Shown piece by piece: positions 1-12,400 of a stretch of DNA of 64,000 bases. Position 1 is the stretch's first letter. The number at the start of each line of letters is the position of its first letter. A program made the position numbers and the translations under genes. A model generated the notes under the pieces. It had not been told where the DNA came from. It did not search any database and was given only the letters and a program-made list of their open reading frames with translations. Origin of the DNA: Branchiostoma belcheri. Taxonomy: Eukaryota > Chordata > Leptocardii > Amphioxiformes > Branchiostomatidae. The stretch lies in the NCBI RefSeq assembly GCF_001625305.1, contig NW_017802491.1:3949778-4013777 (forward strand), written 5' to 3'.

Positions 1-2274
1 CAACTTGTTTTGTACGTATTTACAGTATTGGTTAGTAATTTTTTTTTTTGGAAACGGCCGAAAATTCATGCGCGCGTGGATGTCATCCATATAATCAAAT
101 CAACATGGCCTAACATGCGCCTGGCTGCAAACGCGGCGAGGTGAATTTCATGTATATAATGAGGACGTGGGTGTCGACAAGACGTCAAAAAGCGTAGCTA
201 CGTGTTACGCGTGACTGCGAAATTGTCTAGGTTCTTGTTAGTAATGTTGTTTATATGGAAAACACAACGAGCCCTGTCCTTGGTGCTGAATGTAAAGTCA
301 TTCAGCATCTTTCTGCACATTTCATTCGACTCTTCATGCCCTGTTACCAAAATCACCTGTGCGTGTTTCTGTTTGTTCACATTCGTAGTCAATATGGTAC
401 GTTTTAGTCTTCATTGAATGCGTGGCCTGTAATTCTTGATGTTTATTTGACAATGAGGCAAGAGCTATGGCGAAGTTGGTTGACACTGAAATTGTGTTTT
501 ATGTTCGCGTTCGTGTTGCTTTATTTTCTTGTAGAAGCAAGTTGCCAGTCCAATTATGATACGTGGTTCGTAGATAATCTCCATTCCAAACACGTGCAGT
601 GAACACATCTGAACTACAAACGACAGCTCTGTGTTTGTCGATTCGCGGCCCATTATTAACTACCGTGAAGTATTCTGAGCACATATACCTCACCTGATGA
701 AAACGCAGGGTTCTCTAGCCCCGTTAAAAATTAAGATGGGGGGATTTCAGTTACCTGGGGAGGGGGCGTCTTCCACGCAGCTACCGTTTGATTTCTTTGT
801 GGTTGACTGGAGAAAATTACCATATATTGTCGCAATGATGTCAGAAAAAGGCTTGCTCAATGTTCTTGACCTTTGAAACATCACGAAATGCAAATAGGAA
901 GGCAAACATTTCTACGAAAAGAGGAAAAGATTCTTACGCTCGTCATATAGCAACTGTTATTTGACATCCGTCTTGTATTTGACGAGATGTGGGCGGGCTA
1001 TGATTGGCTGGTTATTGATTTAGTTCATAATTCAGCTTATAATACCATGTCCATGCCAATTGCAAGATGTAATCTGAACACACTTTCATTTTAAAAGGTA
1101 TCTACTAAAGCTGATTATTTCAAATATTGAACAACTGACGAAACATGAATTCTCTAGAAGTTGACTAATGTGTCCTAAAAATTACAAGAAAAAAAATCGT
1201 TGGAAAGCCTTAGTAAAAGATGAATTGTCAAATTTCTCCGCATCACTTGATTGATAAATCATGTGTGGGTTTGGCTTTGATCGTGTTTTTTTTCTCGGTA
1301 ATGTAGACAGATTTCTTTCATGCTTGTTTCAATCACTGCTCATTTAAATCAAACAGTAACTATTCCTCTGACGTCAGACAACTGCAGTACTTCAGCTCAC
1401 TTCTGACGTTTTTCCTGCTGCTAATTGCACAGAGCGCTGCTCAGTTAGGAGTGGAACATTCTCGAGTGAAGTGAGGAGTGGCGGTAATGAAACGATGTCG
1501 CCGTGCAATATTTGGTTAAGGTATGCCGGAATATTGGATTACAAGGTGACAGAAGCGATTTCCCCTGAGAGATGAACAATTCACAGCGTTTCCATGGTTC
1601 TATAACCAAATATTGTGAATATTATTTTGTAATGGTCAACAGATGCGTCTGTTTATAACAGATAGAAGCGAGCAATAAACTAGCGAGACAACCAACAGAT
1701 GTATCAACCGGTAATGTTCTGTTTATTTTAAAAACAGCAAGGTCAATCAATTATGATCTTGTCAGTTATTTGACTACACGTATCCATACAAACGTCACAT
1801 TATTCTGATATTCATTTTGCTTTAAAGGATAACATGTATAAAATGTGCACACACATAGAATCCACAGAAAATCTGGTCTGTGTGTGAGCCGGGTACGTAC
1901 ATACAAACCGGGTATCAAAATAACCATCTCCACCCGGTGTTATATCAGCTCCAATATTCATACGTATCATCTAGATATTCATCATAAAGACATAGAGGGC
2001 ATGACTATTGTGTTGTACTGACTGCTACAGTTTTTCGCCTGGATATGAATGTTCAAAAGGAGGTTTTAAAAACTCCTTAGTCCGTGTTTACACATAGTGC
2101 TCCTGATCTGAAAATATATATAAATATGATTCGGTACCGACTCATTGTCGAACACTATCGTTTCAGAATAAATTCTGATGGTAGCCAGAGTCAATATTTT
2201 CTCTATCAGCAATTCAAACCTCGGCACATATCTCCTATGCGCAACGTTCCGCATGACACATGCGAATGTCTGTC
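1..2274. other. Gene-poor stretch, no gene recognised
   Basis: AT-rich sequence with only short scattered open frames of 60 to 103 codons that show no recognisable domain and no splice-consistent neighbours. It contains one copy (about 79-122) of a dispersed repeat seen again near 5393 and 40286, and a full cAMP-response-element palindrome TGACGTCA at 1369-1376. Nothing else is supported. Confidence 0.6.
1369..1376. promoter_or_regulatory. CRE-like palindrome TGACGTCA
   Basis: The perfect 8-bp cAMP-response element is read directly. No gene start is recognised close by, so function is unproven; an 8-mer also occurs by chance about once per 65 kb. Confidence 0.2.
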
Positions 2275-2311
2275 TTACGTTCTGAGTCTGTGGGCGTCGT
2301 TCCTGGGCCTC

Positions 2312-2730
2312 TTACCGCCTCCATTTGCTGAAGGACACCAGGGAGACCGTCCCGGCGGAGTTGTTGTCCTGCCTGACTTCAATCCGCGACACTGAGCTGT
2401 GGCTGTACGTGGAGATCTCGGACACCTCGGAGATCCACGGCAGCGCTTCCGTCTCCCGAGCCTTGTTCTTCTGTCCGGGCGGGGGCGGCGCAGGTGCCCC
2501 CGAGGAAACCTCCAGCCGGTGTTGATGATCCCGCGAAGATTGGCGGCGATGCTCTCCTTCCATAGCGAATCGCCCGAGTCCGTCTGGGGGTTGTCCGTGA
2601 GCACTATGGCAGTTCGAACGGTGACGAACTCGGACAGTAGCCGCCCGGTGTCGTACGTGCTTCTCGGCTCCTCCTCGATCGTAGGTAAGACGGGGAACCT
2701 GCCTCTCGGGCAGCCCGCCGCGCACCCCAT
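2312..2730 (-). pseudogene. Unidentified MGC-starting ORF, broken or mis-sequenced frame
   Basis: Not recognised as any known family. On the minus strand an ATG at 2730 opens MGCAAGC, a classical N-myristoylation plus palmitoylation start, followed by about 75 codons with strongly GC-ending third positions (including ATVRTAIVL-like hydrophobic stretch and SLWKESIAANLRGI). The frame then becomes implausible near 2500, while the neighbouring frame becomes coding-like (EALPWISEVSEISTYSH ... SFSKWRR) and ends at TAA 2312-2314. The two halves meet at a run of five C (2497-2501 on the plus strand), so a one-base length difference there would make one frame of about 139 codons. It may be a small lipid-anchored protein with a sequence error, a polymorphic null, or a decaying copy. 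A CRE lies 188 bp upstream. No other exons of it were found. Confidence 0.4.
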
Positions 2731-2917
2731 CTCTGGCCTCCGCCGGTCTCCACCTGTTTCTCCGCGGCAAGAATCTAGTCCTTAAAAACGCACCGCGTGT
2801 TGCTCCACTGCTGCTAGGAGTGAACAGGGAGGCTGGAGATCGATGGGGAACGTGAAGGATTATGGTTATTGTGCCGCCCCCTGTTGTGCCTCCTTTGAAC
2901 TACCTCTCCAGACTCTC

Positions 2918-2925
2918 TGACGTCA
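2918..2925. promoter_or_regulatory. CRE-like palindrome upstream of the MGC ORF
   Basis: Perfect TGACGTCA, 188 bp upstream of the candidate minus-strand start at 2730, in a GC-richer stretch. The position is promoter-like if the ORF is a gene. Binding is inferred only. Confidence 0.3.
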
Positions 2926-5005
2926 CCAGAGTGTTTAAACACATACCGCGGGAGCGAGCCTCTCGCCATCAATGCGTCATTAGATGTGATGAATTACACA
3001 AGCTATTCCTCCGTGGTACCAATAAACAGGAAATATAGCCACTTACCACACGTCGACGGTCGATTGAAACCATTAAGAACACACCAGCACTTACCTGGCG
3101 ACAGAAAGACGAGTATGCTATCACAGTTTAGGCCAAGGATGCATTCTGAATAAACATGAGCATAAAACTATTGTGTGGAAAGATTAAAGATAAACAAGAA
3201 GGTTTATATATGGCTTCTCGATTGCAATAATGATATTCCGGCCGAAGATGAATAATTGGTTGTATCTAGTACTTTATTATTGTTACTTTATTATTTTATT
3301 ATGATATAACCAGGTTTAGATTGGGATCTTTACAGTGTAAAACGAAGTCCTTCTATTCTGCCCTAGACTAATTATCGTCCATGTTGTTCACGTGTTGGCC
3401 CCTTATGGGTAAATGTGTGTAAACAAGGGCCAGAGAATGACATATTTCAGTGGTATCGAGCTCGAGATTCTGTCAAGATGAATCAATTCCATTCGGCAAG
3501 AAATGATTCTATCTTATTTCAAGTAAGTCGTGTATTCAATATGTGTTTGATACAAAACAAATTTCAAAGAAAATATACACGTATCCCAGAAAATGCCCTA
3601 GATTGCATCTATATCATGCAAACGTGAGGAAATTTGTTGAAAAGGATGTCCGATAATTGTCAGACGCCGATCGCAAGCTAACAGAATAAACCCATCACCG
3701 TACATGAAATGGGACAGCCCTCAGTTTCAGACATGATTCTAGGTACGAGTTCCACACACGTAGTCAAACGGTCGATGCCCGGGGTCATATGCATACACAC
3801 ATTACAGGGGAAGCCAGAAGAAAGCCACAGCCGACTCTCTGGTGTTTGCTGCGCCCGAAGGAAGGTTTATAAAAGAGAAACATACGGCACAAGGCAGGAA
3901 ACAGAGATTAAACGGCTTCAGTACGAGCGTAGTAACGCGAGGTGCGGGGCCGTGTTTATGCCGCAGGTAATACAGGAAACCGAGTCCGATTTCCTCCTTC
4001 ATCCAAGAAAGAACTCAAGGCAACACGTCGTCAATAGCAACCTTTTAAGATGATAGCATAGGTCTTCATTAAATCTTGACATTTTCTGCCAGGGCACTTA
4101 TAGAAGTAAGTAACTTTGAGTCAGATAACAAGTTTAAGAGAACGTCTAAAATGTCCGATACACAGAGTGACCAATATATATTGTATTTCTCTTAATGGCC
4201 TCCTCCTGGTACTGAATCATGAGATAAAAGACATAGCTAGTGATAGTGCAGTGCGCTTTTTTCTATAGCTCGCCTTTTCATCCAAGCACCCCGGATCACC
4301 CATGTTAAGTGAAGAGGTTAGGCACTTAAGGCTAACGCCTGAATCTATTCCCATATACGGTACCGCCATCTTTACGTCTTTATCCTAAAGGACAGATGAA
4401 ACCCTTTAACTCTTTAGCCCGATTGGGCTCGGACTTACGCCTTCTGGATCCACCGAATATTTGATTCATATGGCAACTTATAGGTCATATAAAAGACATT
4501 TAAAGAAATTTCTGGAAAATAAAAACAGCATACTAGTAATTTCTACCATACGTAACACCATGCACACCGATCTATCCCTTTCATGATCATGTAGGTGAAG
4601 GGCGCCACCAATTTAATTTTTGATTTGATTTAGATTGTAATAACGTAATGCACCTACGTGTAGAACACAGATGACAAATTTCCATTCAATCTTACAAATC
4701 AAATCAAAATCAGTGTCTCTTTTAAAAAAACTAAGTGCACGGTGTTACGTACATTTATGGCAAAATTATGCTGTTTTTAAGAGTTACATCAGAGAATTGA
4801 CAGAAAAGACGAAACTGAAGAGAAACGTTGGAATATTTCAATGTTTTCAGCATGTAAAACCGTATCACACATACGGGCTATATCACTAAGGGGTTGATAT
4901 ATCTGATATAGCGCGACATGTTGTTTTGATATGTCACAAAGTATTGAAGATATATGGACGACTGACATTCGTGACAGGTTTCGTAACGGATATACGGAGC
5001 CATCT

Positions 5006-5428
5006 CTCAGGCCACTCCGACTTAATTTCATGGATGACATCCGCGCGCGCATTGATTTTCGCCTGTTCTTAAAAAAATCACCTCCGAGGAGGCACTGGTC
5101 TGCAGCTGGGTGCCATCCTCCGTCGTCCATGGTAGCTAGCGACAATACAGTTTACAGTTTACAGGGAGCCGATGGTAACTACGGAGGACGGCACTCAAAC
5201 TCCACGGAACTCAAGAACTCAGTACAGTACCGATTCACAAATTCCGCAAAACGCCAGCATGTGCCGACTTGCCGTAAAAGTCGCTATGTACTACTGCAAT
5301 TCACAATACCAGTTTTGTATTCCTGTGGTTTAGCTGCATTTTTGGCTGGACTTTTTTTATTCGCCAGCGCGCTCTAGATTGGGTGTCTTCAGAGGATGTC
5401 ATCCATAAAATTGAGTCAGTGTGGCCTA
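5006..5428. repeat. Fold-back element with long imperfect inverted ends
   Basis: The left arm (5006-5077) read in reverse complement matches the right arm (5351-5428): both carry GGATGTCATCCAT followed by an A/T-rich link and a GTGGCCT core, and both have CGCC/CGCG-rich sequence next to a poly-T run. A single-arm relative lies at 79-122 and another at 40286-40325, so this is a dispersed family. Probably a non-autonomous transposon; no transposase frame is visible and target duplications were not resolved. Confidence 0.5.
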
Positions 5429-5726
5429 ATATGACTAGCCTGGGGCCATCCATTCAATCTCCAGAACATTTTTCAGAATATTGAAATTCATCCCACCACG
5501 ACCTTGGCATTTGTCTTCACAAAAAAGATTACCAGAAGGGCTGCAAGCAAAAGTGTTTTCTGTGCACTGGATTATGATTAAGATTGAGTTAGTCCTCAGC
5601 ATGACGCTTGGGCGAAAGGTGCGCTATGAATACACAACACTTGGTATCTGGAAAGTGTCGAAGTGTACATCGTATGTAAGCGGCCGCAATTTTGTGTGCC
5701 CAAAACTGTATACTAGTATACTAAAC

Positions 5727-5762
5727 CAAGGAGCTTACATATATCTCCCTATAAGCTCCTTG
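5727..5762. repeat. Short hairpin, 11-bp stem
   Basis: CAAGGAGCTTA at 5727-5737 is exactly complementary to TAAGCTCCTTG at 5752-5762, with a 14-nt loop. Flanking bases (CTAAAC / GACTAAAC) are partly alike. Likely a repeat remnant. Confidence 0.4.
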
Positions 5763-6479
5763 ACTAAACACAACTTATGGCGATGCCAAGCTCGGGATTT
5801 CATAAAACTAAAACACAAAGACAACTGTAAAACAGTGAAGAAATGTCGTTACCACAAATGATACTCTTGCTCTGTTTCATGCGTAGAATTTGACGTCTGT
5901 GCTTATTTGAGATACTCATATCAAGGTCTCAAAAATGCCCCGAAGACGTACATGCTAAACTATTGAACACGTACGTACGTACGTGCCTTCAACCGCGTTA
6001 TATATAGTGATATCATCGCCTTAGGCTTTAATTTTGTGTCATTATAAGCAATCCACATGATGTCACGCTTCGTTTCTAAGCATTTTGCCCTGTCATATGA
6101 TAATAATAGAATTAGACATAGAATCAGGACGCAAACTGCCAGACACTAAAACTAAGACCACATTAGCTGTCTGCAACAAAATAAAACTGTTGCTGCAGCA
6201 ACCGTTTCCATCGCAACGAAATGCATTTTAATTTCTTCTCTGCTATTTCACTCTCGAGAAATGATATGGGGGCGAATCTAGACATAAAAATGCAACATAT
6301 TGGCGGCGTTATTATATGAGAAGACCTTATATGGATGTAGATGCAAATTTAAAAGCATTTAAAATACTCGCAAAATGAATAGTCTTCCTTCCTCTTTTTG
6401 CACTTATGTTGACCTTTTTTTTTGCACCTTTTTTTATCTTCTATCTTTCGTACTCGAGGAATCGTTTCCCTATCTATTT

Positions 6480-6500
6480 GAATGAATGAATGAATGAATG
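6480..6500. repeat. GAAT tetranucleotide microsatellite
   Basis: About five consecutive GAAT units, read directly. Intergenic. Confidence 0.75.
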
Positions 6501-9437
6501 ACTTTATTTCGGGAAAAAACGATGTTGTCATCATTTTAATTAGGATGCATGCTACTGATGCTCCGCAAGAGGGCGCTGCTGCACATGAGCATTACATGTA
6601 TTACATATATGTATACAAAACAGGTGTTGCATTCCAAAACGTCCTAGTCCTAAAATATGTTTTGGGATGGACCAGATATATTTTAATACAGATGCATTCC
6701 ACTTCTTAGTATTCCAATTCATGGTTTGAAATGGAAATAACACAACAAGAATAAAGCTTATAGGAAAGGAGTTGGTCAAAGTATAAGCTGAAATACCTTG
6801 AATATACCTTGATTGAACGCCGCCATTTCTTTGAGCACAAAAATGTCATTTCTGGAAAAATTATGGTTTTATCTATTGAAGAGAATATTGAGTTATCGAA
6901 TGACAATAACCACAACGATCATGAGATCTGTTGCTTGCGGCATATAGATTCTATCATATCAATCTGGAACCTTTCAAGGTCAGTCTTGCTTATACATGAA
7001 GATGTACAACCTCTAACGCGTTAGCACGAACAATTAACACATTTAGCGCTGTCTGGCTAATTCAAGATGTCGTTTCTCGCATGCATATGCATAACATACA
7101 ACACGCTTCGGTACCCTGAGGACATGCACCGAACAAAGTGAATTAAGAAACTCTAAAGCTTCAAACTATTAGCTCATGATCGGATACTTTCTCTGTGTGC
7201 TTGGCAGTCAGTTGTTCACATGATATATAGTGTCTTATATAATACCTACTCAAAACCATGTGATTCATTCTCGACTATGAAATTATATAATTGCAGAATG
7301 CACCCTTCTCCCTGAAATTAGATCATCATGGCAAGCGGTATTTGTGCCCTTGGGAACATTCTTGTGATGCACACGGACAGGGACGTGATTCGGTGACCCC
7401 GCACCTGACATGTACTCTAAACCAGTTCACGTTTACCAGACAATTCTAAAGTAGACATAGGTATGTATATACTTTTGAATGAAGTATGGAAGATGCCATA
7501 GTCTGTATACGTAGCCTCTGTTGACGTGATAATTTTCACATGATAAATGTGCACTCACGAAAATGGATGCCGATAGATGTTTACCATATGCCCAGAACGC
7601 CTGCTGCTATGTCTGATTCAAAGCAATAATTCAGATAATAAACGGTCGTTTTCAAACGTAATGTACATGTAATGGTGCCCTCGTCATTTTTGTGCACTAC
7701 GCGAAATATTGGGTGTTTTATAGCAAAGATTTACACGTAAACAGAGCAATTCTTGTTGAGATGAATTCATGTGTGATTAATGTCCACATACTTGTCAAGG
7801 ACGACGAAAACACTTAACATTTGGCTTCAGGGCTAGGAGAATCTGCGTTTTTACTCACACAGTATTGTTTTCAAAGTGTCAAGGGACTTAACGCCCATCA
7901 TGACAATGAACGTCTTGAAAATATCGCGAAAATATTGGTGTGTGAAGGCATTACAAATGTTACGTAATGCACAAACGTTTAAAAGATAAGGGCACCTCCC
8001 AATGATTGATTTGTCCCTTTCACTTGGTTGACGAATAATGGAGACAAAACAGCTCGACCGCGTCATTGTGACAGTCGGGGGGGGGTTCTTGGGGGTTCTT
8101 TCACGGCTAATCCGTAAAAAAGTTTTAAAGGACAGAGGGAGTTTATGTTTTTACATGAAAGACCAGCCTTGAAAACGCCGAAAAGTTTATTGACCGAACA
8201 CGAAATATCCGAGGATAAAAAAAAGGCTAACACATTTTACCCCCTGATAATGTGAATGGGATCGCCTAATATATATCTCCTGATGGATATATGACCTCGA
8301 AGAGGTCAACAACATTTAAGGCACATTCATACATACTTACATTCATACATACATTCATACGATATTTCGTTATATCATCGTCTAGGCCACCTTTACAGAA
8401 AACAAAATCTCACCATGCCCGAACCCACGAATCATAACCACATAATATCCCACACACTTACAGGTAATTGTGCTGGATTACCGTGTTCTTTCTGAAATGT
8501 TAAGTGGGGTCCTTATGAAACACTCCCAAGTCACTCAGGTGTGACGAATGACTCAGAAAATTGGGGAGTGACTAGAGTTCTGAAAAACACGTGTCAAACA
8601 TTGTCTGTCTCAAACGTACAAACATAGTTTCCAAGAGTTTTAAATGTTTGTAATCGCTACTGTAACATCTCTTACGTACTGTGCACAGCTGAGTAGGTAA
8701 TTGCACGTTCCAAGCAGAAGAAGTACACGCTACCGAAATGTGGCGTCAGTCATGCGTGAAAAAGAATGATTAACGCGAAGAGCCACTGATTAACATGGGT
8801 GAAATATAGGGATTATCCTAAAAACTCAATTCAAAGACTCAATTTGCAATGTTCTGCTGTCTTAGTAAGAACGTATACATGTACCCTCTGGCAAATACTG
8901 TTGAATACTGGTTGTTTTTTGCTGTAAACAATATGACATAACTGATAAGGCGTTTCCCTCGTGTAGCCTGGGGGAGGTCAAACCCTGTCTTGTGACAATT
9001 CACCGGACTTGTTATGCTTATTATTTCGACTTCATTGGGATGTCATAGGCCAAAACATCGTGCTTGGCTGAGGCTGAAGACATTTCGAGAAGGCATGCTC
9101 TGTGCTGTTGCGCTGCTTTGATATCATAGGTAGGTAACGTTACGTCACACTCACCGTAGGTCATCGTACAGTTTTCAATGCCGCAGAGTTTTCAATTTTC
9201 ATGCGTGTTGTGACAGAATCAACCATAAGACAGCCTTTTCCGTAATAAGCCAGTTTAATGTGAGGACACAAAAGAATGCCTCAGTTTGCGATCGTACAAA
9301 TGGAATTTACGATGTGCCTGGCTCTTGTTGACTATCGCACACGGTTTGTGTATGTGCGCAGGGAGACTATCAGACGGAGTACTAGCCTACTAGGTATACT
9401 TTTTTTCAGACAGAGGGAACAAAAGGCAGCGTCCATA

Positions 9438-12400
9438 ATGGAGGGTACGAAAGCCGTGTTTCTTGCTTCACTGGTTATCGCCATGACCTTTAGAAGAAGC
9501 ATGGCCGCTGTCGCACGTTTTGGTGAGTCTGCCATTTTATCAATTTTGAAGTATTTGTTGATACATTTGTAGACAGTATTTTATATCGCGTGTGCGCTAC
9601 AAAATCACTAATGTCAGGAAGGCGAATAACACAAAAGGTCCCTGTGGTTATGTCTATGGCAAACTAATGAACATTAGTTTTCAGGAAATGTTGATATTTT
9701 TAAACTTGTAAATGTTCTTCCCGTGATTTGTGTACTCAAGTTGAAATGAGTACATCAATTGTACGGGGTATGGCATCTACTGGTGTATAACTACAATTCC
9801 ATAAGGCTAACCTACCTAATCCACGAGTGTGTGGCTAGTATGGATTATATGTGTGTACAGGGCTTTTCATTCAGACCGCAACAGATCCGCGGCGGAACTC
9901 TTTTCAGTTACAATCTGAGTCCCCCTCCAAACCCTCTCCGGCCGGCCTGAGAGTAGAGTAAACGTAGTCAGGCAAATTCGAAGTTCTTGAAACATATGGA
10001 GGCTGGAGTTAGTTCCCAACAGTTATTGTTTGCTAATATCATGTTCATGTGTTGTTCTCAGGCGCCATATTTCCTACAAATAGACTGAGAGAACTCTCAG
10101 CTATGAGACTTGCTGTGGACTATGTGAACGAGAAGGACATCGTTCCCGGGGTCACGCTGCAATATCTTCTGAGTACTGCCGAGTCACTTGACCACTTTGA
10201 AATGGTTCTAAAAGGTACAAAAAAATAACAATTCTTTATATCTAGGTAGGTGTTGGGTCGAGTTGTCCTATCAGTGTAGTGTGTGTATTCTTAAGATACA
10301 TGAAATATGTCTGCGTCTTGTATTAAGGAAATTATAACAGAAAGTTTGTACAAAGCTCGTGTTCCCCAAATCTTTCCACAATCGGTAGTATGGTATTGTA
10401 CACACAGAAACAATTGCAAATACAATATACTAAGAGCACCTGAATGCCCCTCCCACTCCCCCTCAGGACATATAAAACCTGAACTTCGGAAGTTGTAAAG
10501 CAAACCTGACACAACAGTGCGCTATCATTTTATTTTAACATCATAACAAGTCGGGCTATCAACCAGCCACCTGCCAATGAGCTATTTTGATTATTTGACG
10601 CATGTATTGTAGTCTTGTTGTTGACGTTTTTAGACAACTGTGCACGTGCGAATTTAGGGGAGAGGTTATTATACATTCTGTTACACTTGGCAGGATATAC
10701 TTTGTTGTCATTGATCTCGCCTTGAGCCAGGTCTACTATGATGATAGCATTGTTCAGTGCCATTGGCAGGAGTCACGTATTTCACCTAAACTAACCTAAG
10801 CTCAGTCCAACTGGAAGCACGAATTATGTTCAGAGGACACACAATTTTTTGCGCTTGACACAAGCGATATTGTTGTACCAATGCCTTGACCGAGATCTAA
10901 AACGTTCAGGTTGCTCTTGAGAAACGGTGTCTGAAACAAAAGATCACTCGAGTTTGGTTGGTAATTATTCATCATTCCGTAAGGACGCTGATCATTTTAT
11001 CGTTTATGCAGCCCTGTCAAGTCAATTCAGTTCTTAACCTCTTAATTCTAGAGCTGCACTATTTGCTCCCTTTTATCTGTAATTTTGTGACGCATGTCTG
11101 TTACAGGCTGTCGACAGACAGAGGAGGGAATCGTGACCATCCTCGGTCCTCACGGGTCTTCACAAGTCAAAGCCACACAACTCGTCAGCTCTTCACTCAA
11201 CATACCTCAGGTATGAACCATGTATTACCGATTACCTGGTTATATGCTACCAGACTCTTACACTGTGTTGTTTGTCATAGAATTTCAATTGTCGTTTTCC
11301 AAAATTCAGCGTTCGAAAAGGATCGGCTGTGAAAGTATACTATGGTTATAGAAACGGACCAGGTTTGTAACTTTACAACGTAGAATAAAACGTAGAAACG
11401 TACCATTGACGATTTCTCAACTGTCCCCATACCCATAGATTTCGTACGCGGCGACAGACCCGTACTTAGCCAACCAGGAGATCAACGAGTACCTTCTCCG
11501 CATGAGTCCGTCAGACGCCTCCCAGGGCCTGGCACTGGCAGAACTGATCGAACATTTCGGCTGGAGCCAGATGAGCATCATCATGTCTACTGACGACTTT
11601 GGTGAGCTATGGTTTCTCGATCGTTTATGATGAAACAAATACATGAAGACCAACTTTCTGGCTGATTTCTGATTATTAATGTGATCAATAAACTAGAATA
11701 GTGTGAAATGTCACGCGCACATGATGTCCATTTGCTTATCTGAAGTGTGGATCAAACACTATCAATGGTTTGATTTTTAGAGATGCATCGTAAGATATTG
11801 TTCCTGTTTCCTATCCCATTGTCAATGCTGTGACGAAGTTATTTCATGTGATATGTTCAACAATGAAATTAGCCACTGATTGCTCGTGTATTCGCCGCCC
11901 CCCTCCCCCCCATACAGGAACGCACGGTATTGTAGAATTTGAGAAACTAGCGGGAATGAAAGGTTGGCTGATTCGCAGTGTTCAAGGATTCACCCCCACC
12001 AAGAACGCCGAGGACCTGGACATCAGCCAACAGCTCCGTGCTATCAAGTCATCAGGTACGAAACAGATACTTGAATATATAAATGAAATGCTTTTAATAG
12101 CCTCTGAGTCTGACTGTGTTGATTGCACTTTGTTCCACAGACCAGTTGTATTTCGACGAGGTGTCCATCGGAAGGAAAAGTAGCCCCATATTCTGCGCTA
12201 CATTCATCAACATTTATTGTTATGACAACGACATCATCATTTCTATGTTTCAACTCTATGCTGAATTAAATTATGTACAGTAAAGATTTATGACTAAAAA
12301 TTTGCAGGTGCGAGAATCATCATTCTGAACAGTGTAGTTGAGTACGGTAAAGTCATCCTGAAGCAGGCTAACGATCACGGCATGGTGGGAGCGGGGTGGC

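Larger units (their letters stand above)
2786..9437. other. Gene-poor intergenic stretch upstream of the glutamate receptor
   Basis: No exon with family similarity or matching splice sites was found on either strand. Open frames at 3709-4053, 4931-5377 and 5481-5861 have no recognisable features. The stretch holds a fold-back repeat (5006-5428), a short hairpin (5727-5762), a GAAT tetranucleotide run (about 6480-6500) and CATAC-rich simple sequence near 8329-8365. The 5' UTR of the receptor gene must lie in its last part but cannot be delimited. Confidence 0.6.

Noticed and set aside
3709-4053. 114-codon plus-strand open frame
   Set aside because: No recognisable motif, and AT-ending codons show no coding bias.
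4931-5377. 148-codon plus-strand open frame
   Set aside because: Overlaps the fold-back repeat, has no domain, and no splice-compatible neighbour.
5481-5861. 126-codon plus-strand open frame
   Set aside because: Composition is non-coding-like, it spans a hairpin, and no family similarity is visible.
9276-9437. Upstream in-frame start for the glutamate receptor
   Set aside because: The frame is open, but the ATG at 9438 puts a signal peptide at the N-terminus as expected; the longer form would bury it.
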